A program made the translations under genes and the position numbers. Shown one piece after another: positions 63,249 to 64,000 of a stretch of 64,000 nt of DNA. Below the pieces are notes generated by a model. The model saw only the letters and a list, made by a program, of their open reading frames with translations. It did not search any database and was not told where the DNA came from. How positions within the stretch are numbered: the stretch's first letter is position 1; each line of letters opens with the position of its first letter. This DNA comes from Catenulispora sp. GP43 (lineage in GTDB: Bacteria > Actinomycetota > Actinomycetes > Streptomycetales > Catenulisporaceae), in contig NZ_JBGCCT010000018.1 of the NCBI RefSeq assembly GCF_041260665.1, positions 186,001 to 250,000 of the forward strand, written 5' to 3'.

Positions 63249-63313
63249 CGACGTACCCCAATCGCTCCGCTGAGCCGGCAGGCGACCGCGGTTGTCTCCA
63301 GATGTCTCCTCGG

Positions 63314-64000
63314 CTACGGCTCGGCCCAGTACCGGGGCACGACCACGACCGGGCACGGCGCCCGGTACAGCAGATGCCGGCTCACCGAGCCCAGCTCGGG
63401 GACCGGCGGCACCGTGCGGCCGCGCGTGCCGACGACGAGCAGCGACTCGGCCTGCCCGATCTCCGTCAGCACCTCGCGCGGGCGTCCGTGGACCACCAGG
63501 GTCCGCACCCGCACGTCGGGGTACTTCTCACACCAGCCGGCCAACGACTCGGCCACCATGCGCTCGGCCCCCGCGCGCACCGACATGGCGTCGAAGTCGA
63601 TCGGAAGCACCCCGCCCGGGTTGCGCGGCCCGGGCCTGGACCAGGCGTGAACGACGGCGAGACGACGACCGCGCAGGTCCGCCTCGGCGAAGGCGAAGCC
63701 CACCGCGGCCCGGGAAGGCGGCGAGCCGTCGACGCCGACGGCGATCGAGCCGTTCGGAGTGCCGCGGCCGGCGGTCACCAGAACCGGGCATGACGCGCGC
63801 AGGGCCAAGCCGCCGGCGACCGTCTCGACCAGTGCCCGGGCCGGCGCGCGCAGGCCGCATCCGCCGATGACCACGAGTTCGGCGTCGCCCGACGCCTGAA
63901 CCAGCACCGGCTGTGCGAACCCTCTGGCCACCTCCCCGGTCACGGTGAGCTCTGGATGTGCGGCCGAGGCCTGCCTCATCGCCCGGGTGACCCAGCGCCC
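63314..64000 (-). CDS. Universal stress protein, tandem domain (5' end outside window)
   Basis: The minus-strand frame is open past the last base, so the start lies beyond the window. Visible are the end of domain 1 (ELVVIGGCGLRAPARALVE, with the loop changed) and a complete domain 2 with an intact-type loop in VVGTRGRTVPPVPELGSVS, ending CPVVVVPRYWAEP. An internal ATG at 63979 would leave domain 1 incomplete. Seventh USP gene of the window. Its promoter cannot be seen. Confidence 0.88.
   Translation of the reverse strand, partial: GRWVTRAMRQASAAHPELTVTGEVARGFAQPVLVQASGDAELVVIGGCGLRAPARALVETVAGGLALRASCPVLVTAGRGTPNGSIAVGVDGSPPSRAAVGFAFAEADLRGRRLAVVHAWSRPGPRNPGGVLPIDFDAMSVRAGAERMVAESLAGWCEKYPDVRVRTLVVHGRPREVLTEIGQAESLLVVGTRGRTVPPVPELGSVSRHLLYRAPCPVVVVPRYWAEP

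Overview
The window is very GC-rich, uses third-position G/C almost throughout, and has short intergenic gaps, many ATGA/GTGA overlaps and frequent GTG starts. Together with the gene content (NarL/DevR-type regulators, D,D-carboxypeptidases with L,D-transpeptidases, seven tandem-domain universal stress proteins) this points to a soil actinomycete of the Streptomyces/Catenulispora type. The exact genus is an inference. I saw no rRNA, tRNA, CRISPR array or replication origin, and no gene-free stretch longer than about 300 bp.

Left part (1-23.4 kb): a CopD-like protein cut by the window edge, a CPA1 Na+/H+ antiporter, the decayed remains of an oleate hydratase and a NUDIX hydrolase, and an ABC-2 exporter divergent from a two-component system. 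Next comes a cell-wall cluster holding two D,D-carboxypeptidases and two L,D-transpeptidases around a secreted His-rich protein. It is followed by an operon with two heavy-metal-type RND pumps and a very short lipoprotein adaptor between them, a DoxX-family protein, and an MFS exporter whose 3' end is lost next to an IS5-type transposase remnant.

Right part (23.4-64 kb): a large hypoxia/dormancy island. It contains an Hsp20 chaperone, a group 3b [NiFe] hydrogenase (hydBGDA) with its protease and hypF-hypC-hypD-hypE, pyruvate formate-lyase with its activase, an ABC exporter, GAPDH, and seven universal stress proteins. It also holds a DevR/OsdR-like response regulator with a convergent DevS/OsdK-like two-GAF histidine kinase. 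A further operon couples a beta-CASP metallo-beta-lactamase nuclease, a phosphoketolase, a GNAT/ADP-forming acyl-CoA synthetase fusion and a universal stress protein. The island ends with a KefB-like antiporter, several small unknown proteins, a zinc alcohol dehydrogenase and a lone E2-type acyltransferase domain.

The main result is a recurring 14-bp near-palindrome, GGGnCnWWnGnCCC (for example GGGACCTTCGGCCC). It lies about 35-115 bp upstream of nearly every transcription unit in the right part and of doxX. It matches the core of the mycobacterial DosR box (GGGACTTTAGTCCC), so the island looks like one DevR/OsdR regulon with its regulators inside it. The predicted output is fermentative: PFL makes acetyl-CoA and formate, the ADP-forming synthetase could make ATP from acetyl-CoA, phosphoketolase bypasses glycolysis, and the hydrogenase balances NAD(P)H with H2. 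Several box-bearing small proteins have no recognisable function and are the best candidates for undescribed dormancy factors.

A second theme is gene decay by internal deletion. The oleate hydratase, NUDIX hydrolase, IS5 transposase and PNPOx-like genes all keep recognisable N- and C-terminal pieces with the middle missing, and the MFS gene has lost its C-terminus.
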